Below the pieces are notes generated by a model, which was given only the letters and a program-made list of their open reading frames with translations, made no database searches and was not told the origin of the DNA. The position numbers and the translations under genes were made by a program. From Verrucomicrobiales bacterium (GTDB lineage: Bacteria > Verrucomicrobiota > Verrucomicrobiia > Verrucomicrobiales > V1-33): a stretch of 64,000 nt of DNA. Below are positions 8,084 to 17,105 of the stretch, one piece after another. Where the stretch lies: NCBI GenBank assembly GCA_028293125.1, contig JAQGPJ010000041.1:124001-188000 (forward strand), in the 5' to 3' direction. Every line of letters starts with the position of its first letter. Position 1 is the stretch's first letter.

Positions 8084-9037
8084 ATGAACCGCCGTCATTT
8101 CCTCCAACAGACTACCGCCGCCGTGGCCACCGCCGCCCTGTCACCGTCGCTCAGCACCACGGCCAAAGCGGCTCCGGAAGTTTTCGCCGCCACCGGCAAG
8201 CCCCGGTTCCAGTTCTCCGTGAAATGGGGCATGATCGGCGAGCCGCTGTCGGTCATGGACAAATTCAAACTCCTGAAGGATCTGGGCTACGACGGCGTGG
8301 AGATGGACAGCCAGTATGCCGTGCCTGCAAAGGAGCTCACCGCCGCCATCGAGGCCACGGGCATCCCCGCCCAGGGCGTCGTAAACGCCAATCACTGGTC
8401 CACCCGCCTTTCCGACCCCAGCGCCGACATCCGCGCCAAAGCCCTGCAGGAGCTGCTGGACGGCATCCGCTACACCCACGACATCGGAGCCTCCTCCCTG
8501 CTGCTGGTCCCCGGCGCTGTGCGCGATCCCCAGAACGAAAACAGCCAGCAGGTCTGGGAGCGCAGCATCGCCGGCATCCGTCAGGCCCTCCCCCTCGCCG
8601 CTGAAAAAGGAGTGCGCATCGGCATCGAGAACGTCTGGAACCAGTTCCTCTACCAGCACGGCAATGATGCCCCGGCGGACCAGAAACCGGACCAGTATAT
8701 CAAGTATGTGGATGAAATCGCCTCCACCTGGGTCGGCATCTACCTCGACCTCAGCAACCACCGCAAATACAGCTATTGCCCGGACTGGATCCACGCCATG
8801 GGCAGCCGCATCATCAAGATCGACACCAAGGACTACCTCCTGGCCAAGGACGCCAAGGATGGCCGCAAGGAAGGCTTCTGCGACATCGGTGACGGCTCCG
8901 TGGACTGGGAGGCCACCCGCAAGGCCCTGGTGGATATCAATTACTTCGGCTGGATCTCCAGCGAGGTCGCCGGCGGCAACCGCGCCCGCTTGGCGGACAA
9001 TCTGGAGCGCATGAAAAAATACATCCAAGGGGCCTGA
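8084..9037 (+). CDS. Tat-exported sugar-phosphate isomerase/epimerase-like TIM-barrel protein
   Basis: The product has 317 residues and belongs to the xylose-isomerase-like/AP endonuclease 2 fold. It begins MNRRHFLQQTTAAVATAAL, a twin-arginine signal. Barrel landmarks are LKDLGYDGVEMDSQY, RIGIENVWNQFL, YLDLSNHRKY, IIKIDTKDYL and FCDIGDGSVDWEA. The last patches supply the Glu, Asp and His residues typical of metal-dependent isomerases. Exported members are very frequent in Planctomycetes and Verrucomicrobia and usually act on sugars, but the substrate cannot be read from the sequence. The gene stands alone and is convergent with nadB, separated by a strong symmetric hairpin. Confidence 0.88.
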   Translation: MNRRHFLQQTTAAVATAALSPSLSTTAKAAPEVFAATGKPRFQFSVKWGMIGEPLSVMDKFKLLKDLGYDGVEMDSQYAVPAKELTAAIEATGIPAQGVVNANHWSTRLSDPSADIRAKALQELLDGIRYTHDIGASSLLLVPGAVRDPQNENSQQVWERSIAGIRQALPLAAEKGVRIGIENVWNQFLYQHGNDAPADQKPDQYIKYVDEIASTWVGIYLDLSNHRKYSYCPDWIHAMGSRIIKIDTKDYLLAKDAKDGRKEGFCDIGDGSVDWEATRKALVDINYFGWISSEVAGGNRARLADNLERMKKYIQGA

Positions 9038-9118
9038 TCCGCAGCGGCGCGGCACGATCCACTGGGATCGGAGCGGACGGACATTTCATTTCCATCCTGT
9101 TCTGTCAGGGACAAATAA

Positions 9119-9154
9119 CATCAGCCCTGGAAGCATATGCTTCCGGGGCTGATG
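9119..9154. terminator. Bidirectional hairpin terminator between convergent genes
   Basis: A 36-base inverted repeat is symmetric around ATAT. CATCAGCCC and GGGCTGATG form the outer arms, and GGAAGC/GCTTCC the inner arms, with one G-T wobble. It separates the rightward isomerase gene from leftward nadB and so probably ends both transcripts. Confidence 0.85.
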
Positions 9155-9159
9155 CCGTT

Positions 9160-10761
9160 TCAAAGCACCCGCCGGAGCAGCGTATCCTTGGCTTCACGCG
9201 GATCGGGCTCGGGATAGTCCAGCGTGTAGTGCAGGCCGCGGCTCTCGTGCCGGTGACTGGCGCTGTCCACAATGAGGGCGGCAACCTGGGCCAGGTTGCG
9301 GAGCTCCAGCAGCTCGGTGGTGATTTTGAAGTTCCAGTAAAAGTCCTGCACCTCGCGCTGGAGATTGCGCAGGCGGGTGGCGGCCCGCTGAAGGCGTTTG
9401 CCGGTGCGGACGATGCTGACGTAGTCCCACATCAGGCGGCGGATCTCATCCCAGTTGTGATAGATGACGACCAGTTCGTCCACATTGGTGACGTTGCCGG
9501 TTTTCCATGGCGGGACCTTGTATTCCTCCAGCACCGTCTGCCCCAGCGGGCTGCGGCGCAGGATATCGACCGCCGCCCGGCGGGCCACCACCGCGGCCTC
9601 CAGCAGGCTGTTGCTGGCCAGGCGGTTGGCGCCGTGCAGGCCGGTGCAACCCACCTCGCCCACAGCGTAAAGGCCGCGCAGGCTGGTGGCCCCGTTCACA
9701 TCGGTGCGGATGCCGCCGCATTGATAATGCGCCGCCGGCACCACGGGAATGGGCTGGGTGGCCATGTCGATGCCTGCTTTCCTCAGGGTTTCGTAGATGT
9801 TGGGGAAGCGCTCGCTGAGGAACTCGCGGGATTTGGAGGTGATGTCGAGATAGACGCAGGGATGTCCCGTTTTCTTGATCTCGCGGTCGATGGCGCGGGC
9901 CACGATGTCACGCGGGGCCAAGGATTTCCGCACGTCGTATTTGTGCATGAACTCCTGCCCGTCCGCGCCAATGAGCACCCCACCCTCACCCCGGATAGCC
10001 TCGGTGATGAGGAAGCTTTTAATCGTGGGATGATAAAGGCAGGTGGGGTGGAACTGGATAAACTCCATGTTTGCCAGGGTGGCCCCCGCCCGCCAGGCCA
10101 TGGCCACGCCGTCGCCGGTGGCGATGGAGGGATTGGTGGTGTACAGGTAAACACGGCCGCAGCCGCCCGTGGCCAGCACCACGCGGTCACTGCGGAAGGT
10201 GCTCACTTCGCCCGTGGATTCATCCAGCACATACAGTCCCAGGCAGCGGTCCCCGGTCGCCAGCCCCAGCCGCGCGGTGGTGATGAGATCGATGGCGAAG
10301 TGATTCTCAAAAAACGTGATGCCCGGCGTGCGCCGGCAGGCCTCCAGCAGGCGGGTGGCGATCTCCTTTCCCGTAGTGTCGCCGTGGTGCAGGATTCTCC
10401 GTTTGGTGTGCCCTCCCTCCCGACCCAGATTAATCTCCTCCACCCCGTTGCTTTCATGCATGTCGAACTGCACGCCGCGGGCGATGAGCTCCTCGATGCA
10501 GCCCGGTCCCTCGGTGACGATGGCGCGCACCACCTCCTCCTGGCAAAGCCCCGCGCCGGCGTCCAGGGTGTCGGCCACGTGCAGGTCCATGGAGTCGTCG
10601 GGGCTCATCACCGTGGCGATTCCCCCCTGCGCCCAGGCGGTGTTGGAGGCTTCCGCGCCACGTTTGGTGAGGATGGCCACGGAACCGCTGGAGGCGGAGC
10701 GCAGAGCGAAACTGAGTCCGGCAATACCGCTGCCAACAACAAGGAAATCAAAGGTTCTCAT
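9160..10761 (-). CDS. nadB: L-aspartate oxidase
   Basis: The product has 533 residues, the expected length. It oxidises L-aspartate to iminoaspartate with FAD, the first step of de novo NAD synthesis. The FAD-binding motif VVGSGIAGLSFALR is near the N-terminus. AQGGIATVMSPDDS, HVADTLDAGAGLC, VLATGGCGRVYLYTTNP and HGANRLASNSLLEA are typical of NadB and separate it from fumarate reductase flavoproteins. The C-terminal helical domain (MWDYVSIVRTGKRLQRA) is also present. nadA and nadC are not in the window. The start lies 89 bases from the divergent GHMP kinase gene. Confidence 0.96.
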   Translation of the reverse strand: MRTFDFLVVGSGIAGLSFALRSASSGSVAILTKRGAEASNTAWAQGGIATVMSPDDSMDLHVADTLDAGAGLCQEEVVRAIVTEGPGCIEELIARGVQFDMHESNGVEEINLGREGGHTKRRILHHGDTTGKEIATRLLEACRRTPGITFFENHFAIDLITTARLGLATGDRCLGLYVLDESTGEVSTFRSDRVVLATGGCGRVYLYTTNPSIATGDGVAMAWRAGATLANMEFIQFHPTCLYHPTIKSFLITEAIRGEGGVLIGADGQEFMHKYDVRKSLAPRDIVARAIDREIKKTGHPCVYLDITSKSREFLSERFPNIYETLRKAGIDMATQPIPVVPAAHYQCGGIRTDVNGATSLRGLYAVGEVGCTGLHGANRLASNSLLEAAVVARRAAVDILRRSPLGQTVLEEYKVPPWKTGNVTNVDELVVIYHNWDEIRRLMWDYVSIVRTGKRLQRAATRLRNLQREVQDFYWNFKITTELLELRNLAQVAALIVDSASHRHESRGLHYTLDYPEPDPREAKDTLLRRVL

Positions 10762-10850
10762 GGAGGATGTGCGGAGCCACCTAAGCAGGGGGAAACGGTT
10801 TGGAAAGAAGGATTGCGGCCTGTCGGATTCCCGCCGAATGGCACTGCCCG

Positions 10851-11693
10851 ATGTCCCACCCGACCGCTTTCTGCCCCGCCAACATCTCCTTGATATTCGA
10901 AACCTACGACGCCGAGCCGCCCCATCCCCGCGGCTCCCTGGGAGTGGGCATCACGCTGGATGCGGGGGTCACGGCGCGGGTTTCCCGGCTGCCCGCGGAG
11001 GTCCAGGAATCGGAAATCCTGGTCGCCGGCCAGCATTGGAGGTTTCCCACGGTCCGCGGCGTTCTGACTGCCCTGACATCCGAGCCCCTGCGCGTGGAGC
11101 TGGAGGCCGCCTTTCCCTTTGGCTGCGGATTCGGCATGAGCGGGGCCAGCGCACTGTCCACGGCGCTGGCGGTGAATGCCCTGCTGGAACTGCATCTCGA
11201 CCGCAGTGCCTTAGCGATGGCCGCCCACCGCGCGGAGGTGGACAACGCCACCGGGCTGGGGGACGTCGGCGGGCAGTTCAATGGCGGCATCATGATCAAA
11301 ACCCGGCGTCATGAGCCCCTGCTGGTGGAGCGTCTGGCCCTGACCGCGCAAACACTGCACTATCGGATCCACGGCCCCATCTCCACCGCCGAAGTCATCA
11401 ACAGCCGGGAGAAACTGCTGCACATCAACCGCGCCGGTCATGCCGCCATGGCGGAAATCCGGGAGGCCGGCAACACTCTGACCCTGGAGCGGCTTTTCCG
11501 CATCTCCCACCGCTTCGCCACCGGATCCGGGCTGCTGCGGAGTCCCGCCGTGGCCGCCGATATCGCCGCCGCCGAAGCCGCCGGACACGCCGCCAGCATG
11601 ATCATGCTGGGTGAGGCCGTCATCAGCACCGGCCCTTTTCCCGGCAGCCGGGAGGCGGGCGTGGTTTTTGAGGGCGCACAGCTTGTAGCGTGA
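10851..11693 (+). CDS. GHMP kinase, pantoate-kinase-like
   Basis: The product has 280 residues. The GHMP ATP-binding motif appears as PFGCGFGMSGASALSTALAVN-type sequence at about residue 89-109. The N-terminus, CPANISLIFE followed by PRGSLGVGITLDAGV, resembles archaeal pantoate kinase, where the equivalent patch is a Gly-Ser-Arg-Gly-Ala-Gly turn. Further GHMP patches are GLGDVGGQFNGG and MLGEAVIS. In archaea this enzyme phosphorylates pantoate on the way to coenzyme A; bacteria normally use PanC and CoaA instead. No CoA gene is adjacent, so the substrate remains open. ATG 10851 was preferred because the upstream 17 codons show no family character. Confidence 0.72.
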   Translation: MSHPTAFCPANISLIFETYDAEPPHPRGSLGVGITLDAGVTARVSRLPAEVQESEILVAGQHWRFPTVRGVLTALTSEPLRVELEAAFPFGCGFGMSGASALSTALAVNALLELHLDRSALAMAAHRAEVDNATGLGDVGGQFNGGIMIKTRRHEPLLVERLALTAQTLHYRIHGPISTAEVINSREKLLHINRAGHAAMAEIREAGNTLTLERLFRISHRFATGSGLLRSPAVAADIAAAEAAGHAASMIMLGEAVISTGPFPGSREAGVVFEGAQLVA

Positions 11694-11885
11694 TGTCTCT
11701 GCCTTTGAAAGGCACAGCATGCGGAAAGGCTGAAATCTTTCTCCCAGCCTTTCCTTCCCGGAAATCCGTGCTTATCCGTGCCGCCTCCGTGGCATGGAAC
11801 CGAGTTCCAGCGGCCTTTATGGAACTGCCCTCCGGCCACGCAAAAGTCCCCTTCCCTCTCTTTTCCTCCGCCTCCCTCCCGCTTC

Positions 11886-12986
11886 ATGTTTGTCCACAAT
11901 TCAGCCGACGCCGCCGCCTTCCGCGATTCCCTGCATACCGCCGGCAAGCGCCTTGTTTTCACCAGCGGCTGTTTTGATGTGCTGCACGCCGGCCATGTGC
12001 GTTATCTGGCCCAGGCCCGGGCGCTGGGAGATGCGCTTATCGTGGCGCTGAATTCCGATTCCTCCGTCTCGGCTCTTAAAGGCCCCTCCCGGCCCGTCAA
12101 TTCCGAGGCCGACCGCGCGGAAATCCTGCTGGGCCTGAAATCCGTGGATGCCGTGATTGTGTTCGGCGAACCCCGCACCACGGAGCTGATCCGGCAAATC
12201 CGGCCCCATCTTTTTGCCAAGGGGGGTGACTACACACCTGAAACCCTCGATGCGCAGGAGCGCCATGCCCTGGAGCAGATCGGCGCGGAGATCCACATCC
12301 TCCCCGCCGTTCCCGGACGGTCCACCACCGCCACCTTGGGCCGCCTGGCATATCCGGAATCCCCGGAGGCCACGGCTCCGGCAGCAGCAAAACCCGTCCG
12401 CCGTCCCCGGCTGGGGGTGCTGGGATCCGGGGAAGGCACCAACTTCGGCGTGATTCTCAAAGCCATCGAGGCCGGCACGCTGAACGCGGAGGTCGCGCTG
12501 GTGCTGTCCGACAACTTCCACGCGCCCATCCTCGACCGCGCCAAGGTCAAAGGCATTCCCTCCACTTGGGTGGATCCCGGGGAGCATCCCAACCGGTTTT
12601 CCCTGAAGGCGCAGCAGGAGGCCAGCCGCCGCTTTCAGGAGGCGGACTGCGATCTGATTGTCTGCGCCGGCTTCATGCGGCGGCTGAAAGACCCGGTGCT
12701 CACCGATTTCGCGGGCCGCATTGTCAATGTCCACCCCTCCCTGCTTCCAGCCTTCCCCGGCCGCTCGGCCTGGGTGCAGGCGTTCGAGGCGGGCGTGGAA
12801 GAGGCCGGCTGCACGGTGCATCTCATCGACGCCGGCATCGACACCGGCCCCATTCTGGCCCAGAGCCGCGTCCCGGTGCTGCCCACCGACACCGCCGACA
12901 CCCTGCGCCAGCGCATTCAGGCGGCGGAGTATCAACTCTTCCCCGCAGCCATTCAGGACCTGCTGCTCAGGCTGCCGCCGCGCTGA
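11886..12986 (+). CDS. Fusion of heptose-1-phosphate adenylyltransferase (HldE C-terminal domain) and GAR formyltransferase (PurN)
   Basis: The product has 366 residues in two complete domains. Residues about 22-155 match the cytidylyltransferase-like domain of HldE/RfaE2, with FTSGCFDVLHAGHVRYL, ALNSD, LKGPSRPVN, AKGGDYTPE and GRSTT. This domain transfers AMP to heptose-1-phosphate for lipopolysaccharide core sugars. After a Pro/Ala linker (about 157-173), residues about 175-363 match PurN. These include GSGEGTNFGVIL, CAGFMRRL, NVHPSLLPAFPG (catalytic Asn281 and His283) and DAGIDTGPIL (Asp319). PurN formylates glycinamide ribonucleotide in purine synthesis. The start at ATG 11886 begins just before the HldE-like fold. 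Joining these two pathways in one chain is unusual. A role of the second domain as a sugar formyltransferase was considered, but all PurN residues are intact. Confidence 0.88.
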   Translation: MFVHNSADAAAFRDSLHTAGKRLVFTSGCFDVLHAGHVRYLAQARALGDALIVALNSDSSVSALKGPSRPVNSEADRAEILLGLKSVDAVIVFGEPRTTELIRQIRPHLFAKGGDYTPETLDAQERHALEQIGAEIHILPAVPGRSTTATLGRLAYPESPEATAPAAAKPVRRPRLGVLGSGEGTNFGVILKAIEAGTLNAEVALVLSDNFHAPILDRAKVKGIPSTWVDPGEHPNRFSLKAQQEASRRFQEADCDLIVCAGFMRRLKDPVLTDFAGRIVNVHPSLLPAFPGRSAWVQAFEAGVEEAGCTVHLIDAGIDTGPILAQSRVPVLPTDTADTLRQRIQAAEYQLFPAAIQDLLLRLPPR

Positions 12987-13186
12987 GGGTGTCAGGGCTT
13001 CCGGACAGCCTTGATTTGTCCATGGTTGGGCTTTTAGGGAAGTTTTTCCATGCCTATGGACGGGGGCAATTCAGTGCCGCAGTCCGGATCATTTCACCGG
13101 ATAAGCGTGAGTTGAAAAAATGCCGTGGGATTGCCGGTGCTTCCGTCGTTTCAAAGGCACACTTTCCCCTCTTTCCCCGCAGCAAC

Positions 13187-13771
13187 ATGGACTGGAACAA
13201 CCTCGGCACTTTCTTCACACACGGCGTCAAACATGTCCTCGAGGGCTGGGATCATCTGCTTTTCGCCTCCGCTCTGGTGCTGGCACTGACCGGATTTTGG
13301 GAAATCTTCAAAGTCATCGGGGTATTCACGATTGCCCACTCCCTCACCGCCGCCCTGACGGTGGCCCGCGGAGCGCCTCTCCTGTCGCCGGCCATCGTCG
13401 AGCCCTGTATCGCGGCCAGCATTATTTTCGTGGCTTTGGAAAATATCTTTTATCCGGCCGCGGCCACCAGCCGCCGCCGGCTGATAGTGGCTTTCGGCTT
13501 TGGTCTCGTGCATGGGATGGGGCTGGCGGGGGCGCTGCTGGAGAACCTCGCAGGTCTTGAAGGCCAATTTGTGGCCTGGGCCGTGGTCGCCTTCTGCCTC
13601 GGGGTGGAAATTGGGCATCTCTGCGTGGTGGCGCCGCTTTCCGGGGTGCTGAAGATCGGACGGGACCTGTGGAAAGAGCCCTTCCACAAAGTTGTTCTCA
13701 CCTATGGCTCCGCGCTCATTGCGGTGGGGGGTGTTTATTACCTTCTGGCAGCCCTTGGTGTTCTGGGATAG
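13187..13771 (+). CDS. HupE/UreJ-like membrane protein
   Basis: The product has 194 residues and about six membrane helices. It belongs to the HupE/UreJ type-2 group, shown by the opening FFTHGVKHVLEGWDHLLFASAL and later AHSLTAALT, ALENIFYP and GLVHGMGLAGAL. Family relatives are linked to nickel or other metal entry, but many members in this phylum have no hydrogenase or urease nearby, and none is seen here. Histidines in THGVKH, WDHL, AHSL, VHGM and GHLC could bind metal. It is convergent with the desaturase gene. Confidence 0.82.
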   Translation: MDWNNLGTFFTHGVKHVLEGWDHLLFASALVLALTGFWEIFKVIGVFTIAHSLTAALTVARGAPLLSPAIVEPCIAASIIFVALENIFYPAAATSRRRLIVAFGFGLVHGMGLAGALLENLAGLEGQFVAWAVVAFCLGVEIGHLCVVAPLSGVLKIGRDLWKEPFHKVVLTYGSALIAVGGVYYLLAALGVLG

Positions 13772-13990
13772 CCGCCATGGGCCACCTGCCGCAAGCAGTG
13801 TCGGACATGGGCCGGCGTGCCGGACTGTTCCCCATCGATTTGGTATGGCTCCCTGCCCTCTCCGGCATTTCTCCCGCAACCGGCAGCGGAGTCCCCAACG
13901 TTCGGCGTTCAACGTCCAGCCTTGGGCAGACTCCGCATTGCCCGGCTTTGAACTGTGCGGGCCTTGCAGGCTGTTTCGCGGCGCAGCTGG

Positions 13991-15097
13991 TCAGGAATCC
14001 GCACCCTGAGGACCACGCTTCATGCCCTTGACCGCTTTAAAATTGGTGAGCCGGCGGCGGTTTTCATCCCACAGCCGGAAGCCCAGGGATTTCAGGCTTG
14101 TGCGGATGGTGAGGGGTTTGACACTGTTGAACATGGGCTCGGCATTGTGGGCGCGCTCAAGCTCGTAATTGGGAATGCGGGGGCTGAGATGATGGATGTG
14201 ATGGAAACCGATGTTGCCTGAGAACCATTGAAGGATCCGGGGCAGTTTGTAGAACGAACTGCCCTCAAGGGCGGCTTTGGCGTAATCCCAATCGGGACGG
14301 CGCTCCCAGTAAACATCCTCAAACTGGTGCTGGACATAAAAGAGCCACACCCCGGCGGCGCTGGCGATCGTCAGAATGGTGAGTTGAATCACAAGCCAGG
14401 CGCCAAATCCGAATATGGACACCAAGCCGCAGGCCACCAGCAGGATGCCCAGATTGGTGAAGTGGAGCCCGCGCCTCTCCTTTTTGCCGGCTTTTGGGGT
14501 CGGAATCCTTTCCAAAATCAGAAACAGCACCAAGGGAGCGATGATGAAAAGCACAAGTGGGTTCCGGGCCAGCCGGTAAGCAAAACGGCGCGCGCGGGAG
14601 GACTCCAGATACTCCTGCACGGTCAGCGTCCAGACATCCCCCATTCCCCGGCGGTCCAGATCCCCGGTTGTGGAATGATGAACGGAGTGCTCCCAGCGCC
14701 AGTGATGGTAGGAGGTGAAGACGAGAATGCCGGTGATGAATCCTGTGATTTCGTTGGCGCGCCGGGATTTGAAAAAGGAGCCATGGGTGCAGTCATGGAA
14801 AATAATAAAGATGCGGACATGAAAACCCGCCGCCAGAACCGCTAGGGGAATGACCAGCCACCAGGAGACTCCAATGCTGAAATACATCAGAACCCACAGT
14901 GCCACGTAGGGGACGAGGGTGTTGACCAGCTGCCACGCACTTTTCCAGCGCGAGGGATTCTGGTATTTACGCACAATCCCCTTCCAACCGGCGGTTTGCT
15001 CCTCAAAACGCGGATCTTCAGGTGAAATCGTGGACGGGGAATTCATGGGGTTGATGCTGGAATTTTTAAAAGGAGGTTTGATCCGCATGGTTGCCAC
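13991..15097 (-). CDS. Membrane fatty acid desaturase
   Basis: The product has about 368 residues and the three histidine boxes of the di-iron desaturases: HDCTHGS (His101, His105), HSVHH (137-141) and HHIHH (299-303). Four or more hydrophobic segments lie between them. The enzyme should introduce a double bond into acyl lipids and so adjust membrane fluidity. Box spacing resembles acyl-lipid omega-type desaturases. The GTG at 15097 is preceded by a purine-rich AGGTGGAG at suitable distance and is preferred; ATGs at 15088 and 15046 are alternatives. It is a single-gene unit. Confidence 0.9.
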   Translation of the reverse strand: MATMRIKPPFKNSSINPMNSPSTISPEDPRFEEQTAGWKGIVRKYQNPSRWKSAWQLVNTLVPYVALWVLMYFSIGVSWWLVIPLAVLAAGFHVRIFIIFHDCTHGSFFKSRRANEITGFITGILVFTSYHHWRWEHSVHHSTTGDLDRRGMGDVWTLTVQEYLESSRARRFAYRLARNPLVLFIIAPLVLFLILERIPTPKAGKKERRGLHFTNLGILLVACGLVSIFGFGAWLVIQLTILTIASAAGVWLFYVQHQFEDVYWERRPDWDYAKAALEGSSFYKLPRILQWFSGNIGFHHIHHLSPRIPNYELERAHNAEPMFNSVKPLTIRTSLKSLGFRLWDENRRRLTNFKAVKGMKRGPQGADS

Positions 15098-15287
15098 TGC
15101 TCAAATCTCCACCTGATACGGCACGGGGATTGTCATGGAAACGAAACTTTGAGGCCTTGGTTGAAAACAGGGGCGCCGGATGACCTGCGGCTGGCCCAAA
15201 AGAAACGCTCCACCACCATCGGGAGAAACGAGTCTGGCCGCCTTCAGTTCGGTCCGGAGTTTCCGGTGGCGTATCAAAACTCCGCCG

Positions 15288-16955
15288 TCAACTGCGTGGC
15301 CGGAACCACTTCAGCGGATTCAGAAAATCCCAAGGACGGCGGTGGCTGGAGCGGCGGAGCAGCATGACCGTGCCAATCACCAGAAAAATCCCATTGATCA
15401 TCCAAGCTCCGGCGGCGGGCGGCAGATAGAGCCCCTCCCCGGCCTTCAGCGACAGAGAGGAAAGGAAATACACCGCCACAAAAAGCCCCACTGCCATGCT
15501 GATGCCCCCCAGCAGTCCCCGCCGGGCGGAGACAATGCCCAACGGGGCGGCCAGCAGCACCAGCAGGAAGCAGCGGAACGGCAGAGCGAAACGCCAGTGC
15601 ATGGTGGCCTCGTATTTCGCCAGACTCCGGGCGGGCAGCGACTCATTGGTGTGCAGGTAGGAAATAAGTTCCGGCACCCCCAGAAACTCCGGGCTGAGGC
15701 GGTCACTCAGAATACTGCCCGGCGTCTCCTTCCACGGCTCCGGAATGACCAGTTTGTCCGCCGCCCTCAGTTTGACCCACGTCATGTCCGGCCCGGCAAT
15801 GGTGATCTGGGCCTGATGGAAGGTCCACGACTTCCGCACAGGGTCCCATACTGCCTTTTTCGCCATGATCACGCGGTCGGGATCGCCGTTGGGCTTCTGC
15901 TGGAACACCCAGACCTCGCTAATGGCGTTTTTGGCCGAAATATCGTAGGGCAGCTTGTAAATAAGCCACGTCCGTTTGTCCTCCCGGTTCCGGTAGGGAA
16001 CATTGTACTCCACGCCGACGGTGCTCTGACGGCTCTTTTTGTCCTCATTCCGCATCTCCTCGGACTGCCGGTCCGCCTTGGGGGCCAGCTGGTAATTCAG
16101 GGCCGCCACCGCCAGCGAGCACCACGCACCGAAAATCAACACCGGAGCAATGACCCGGATGACGCTGCGGCCGGCCGACATCATGGAGGTGATCTCATTG
16201 TAGCGGGACATGCGCCCCAGACAGTAGAGCGCCGCCAGCAGCAGTCCGGCCTCCGTGATAGTCACCAGGATTTTCGGCAGGATGACCAGGTAATAGAGGA
16301 CGATCTTCCAGAATCCAAACTTCGCCTCCACAAAATCGCGGGCATTGTTCAGCAGATCCATGGTGATCATGATCGCGGAGATGCCGCAGATGCAAAGCAG
16401 GAACGGGAAGAGAAAGTTCCGCACCAGATACCGGTCCATGATGGTGGACCGGTAGTAGAGCCACCACAGCAGCGGCACGCTCATGATCAGAAAGCCCACC
16501 AGCGCCAGTTTCACAAAGTAGGCCCCGGGCGTGGCCACCATGCCCAGCGGATCACTGAAGGCGCGTTGCAGGTTCCCGTGCAGATCGGCTCCCAGCCACC
16601 AAACAAAAAACCACGTGCAGACCAAGGTGATGGGCAGCAGCAACTGCGGGCGGCGCAGTCTCAGCAGAGACAACAGCAGCGCCGGGGCCATGCAGGCCGC
16701 CAGCTTCACCCAGTGGCGGGAGAAAAACGAGTAGGCCAGATCCCAAGCCTCGTCGGGATGGGCCACAGCCTTCACCTGAAGCCCGGTCTGGGCGTCACTG
16801 TTCAGCGCCAGGAGATACCTGACGGTGATCACCATCCAGACCGCTGCTCCCAGCAGGGACAGCACTGTGCCGGCACAGGGCACCTTTTCGATCCAGGCTT
16901 TGACACGCCCCGGGATACGGAACGCGGAGTGCTGATGGAGACTGGACCAACCCAT
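15288..16955 (-). CDS. LptF/LptG (YjgP/YjgQ) family permease with extra N-terminal membrane region
   Basis: The product has 555 residues. From about residue 168 it matches the LptF/LptG permeases, with TIMDRYLVRNFLFPFLLCI, LLNNARDFVEA, LPKILVTITEAGLLLAALY, GRMSRYNEI and MMSAGRSV. A periplasmic beta-jellyroll segment (about 290-450) and C-terminal helices follow. These permeases pull lipopolysaccharide from the inner membrane as part of the LptB2FG exporter. The first 165 residues add about four more membrane helices and are not part of the standard family, whose members have about 360 residues. The LptB ATPase is not in the window. The region 16956-17105 holds no gene. Confidence 0.85.
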   Translation of the reverse strand: MGWSSLHQHSAFRIPGRVKAWIEKVPCAGTVLSLLGAAVWMVITVRYLLALNSDAQTGLQVKAVAHPDEAWDLAYSFFSRHWVKLAACMAPALLLSLLRLRRPQLLLPITLVCTWFFVWWLGADLHGNLQRAFSDPLGMVATPGAYFVKLALVGFLIMSVPLLWWLYYRSTIMDRYLVRNFLFPFLLCICGISAIMITMDLLNNARDFVEAKFGFWKIVLYYLVILPKILVTITEAGLLLAALYCLGRMSRYNEITSMMSAGRSVIRVIAPVLIFGAWCSLAVAALNYQLAPKADRQSEEMRNEDKKSRQSTVGVEYNVPYRNREDKRTWLIYKLPYDISAKNAISEVWVFQQKPNGDPDRVIMAKKAVWDPVRKSWTFHQAQITIAGPDMTWVKLRAADKLVIPEPWKETPGSILSDRLSPEFLGVPELISYLHTNESLPARSLAKYEATMHWRFALPFRCFLLVLLAAPLGIVSARRGLLGGISMAVGLFVAVYFLSSLSLKAGEGLYLPPAAGAWMINGIFLVIGTVMLLRRSSHRRPWDFLNPLKWFRPRS

Positions 16956-17105
16956 GGGGAAATGCGGAAATCGAAGGAAGCGCGAGCCTTGCTCCCGCCC
17001 TCCCCGTCGTCAACCCGGTAAACAAACCCTCAGCCATTCCCCGGCGGTCTCGGGAATCAGGGCCACTATCCCTGCCCGGCCCACCCGCCGCACAGCCGGG
17101 GGTGA

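Noticed and set aside
9229-10893. Long open frame on the plus strand over nadB
   Set aside because: nadB on the minus strand has all family motifs; the antisense frame has none and arises from high GC. The same holds for antisense frames over kdpB (33898-35928), the permease gene (15180-17021) and cimA (61644-63614).
12405-12986. Second domain of the fusion as a sugar formyltransferase of the ArnA kind
   Set aside because: The motifs, including GSGEGTN and CAGFMRRL, are those of PurN; ArnA-type markers are not seen.
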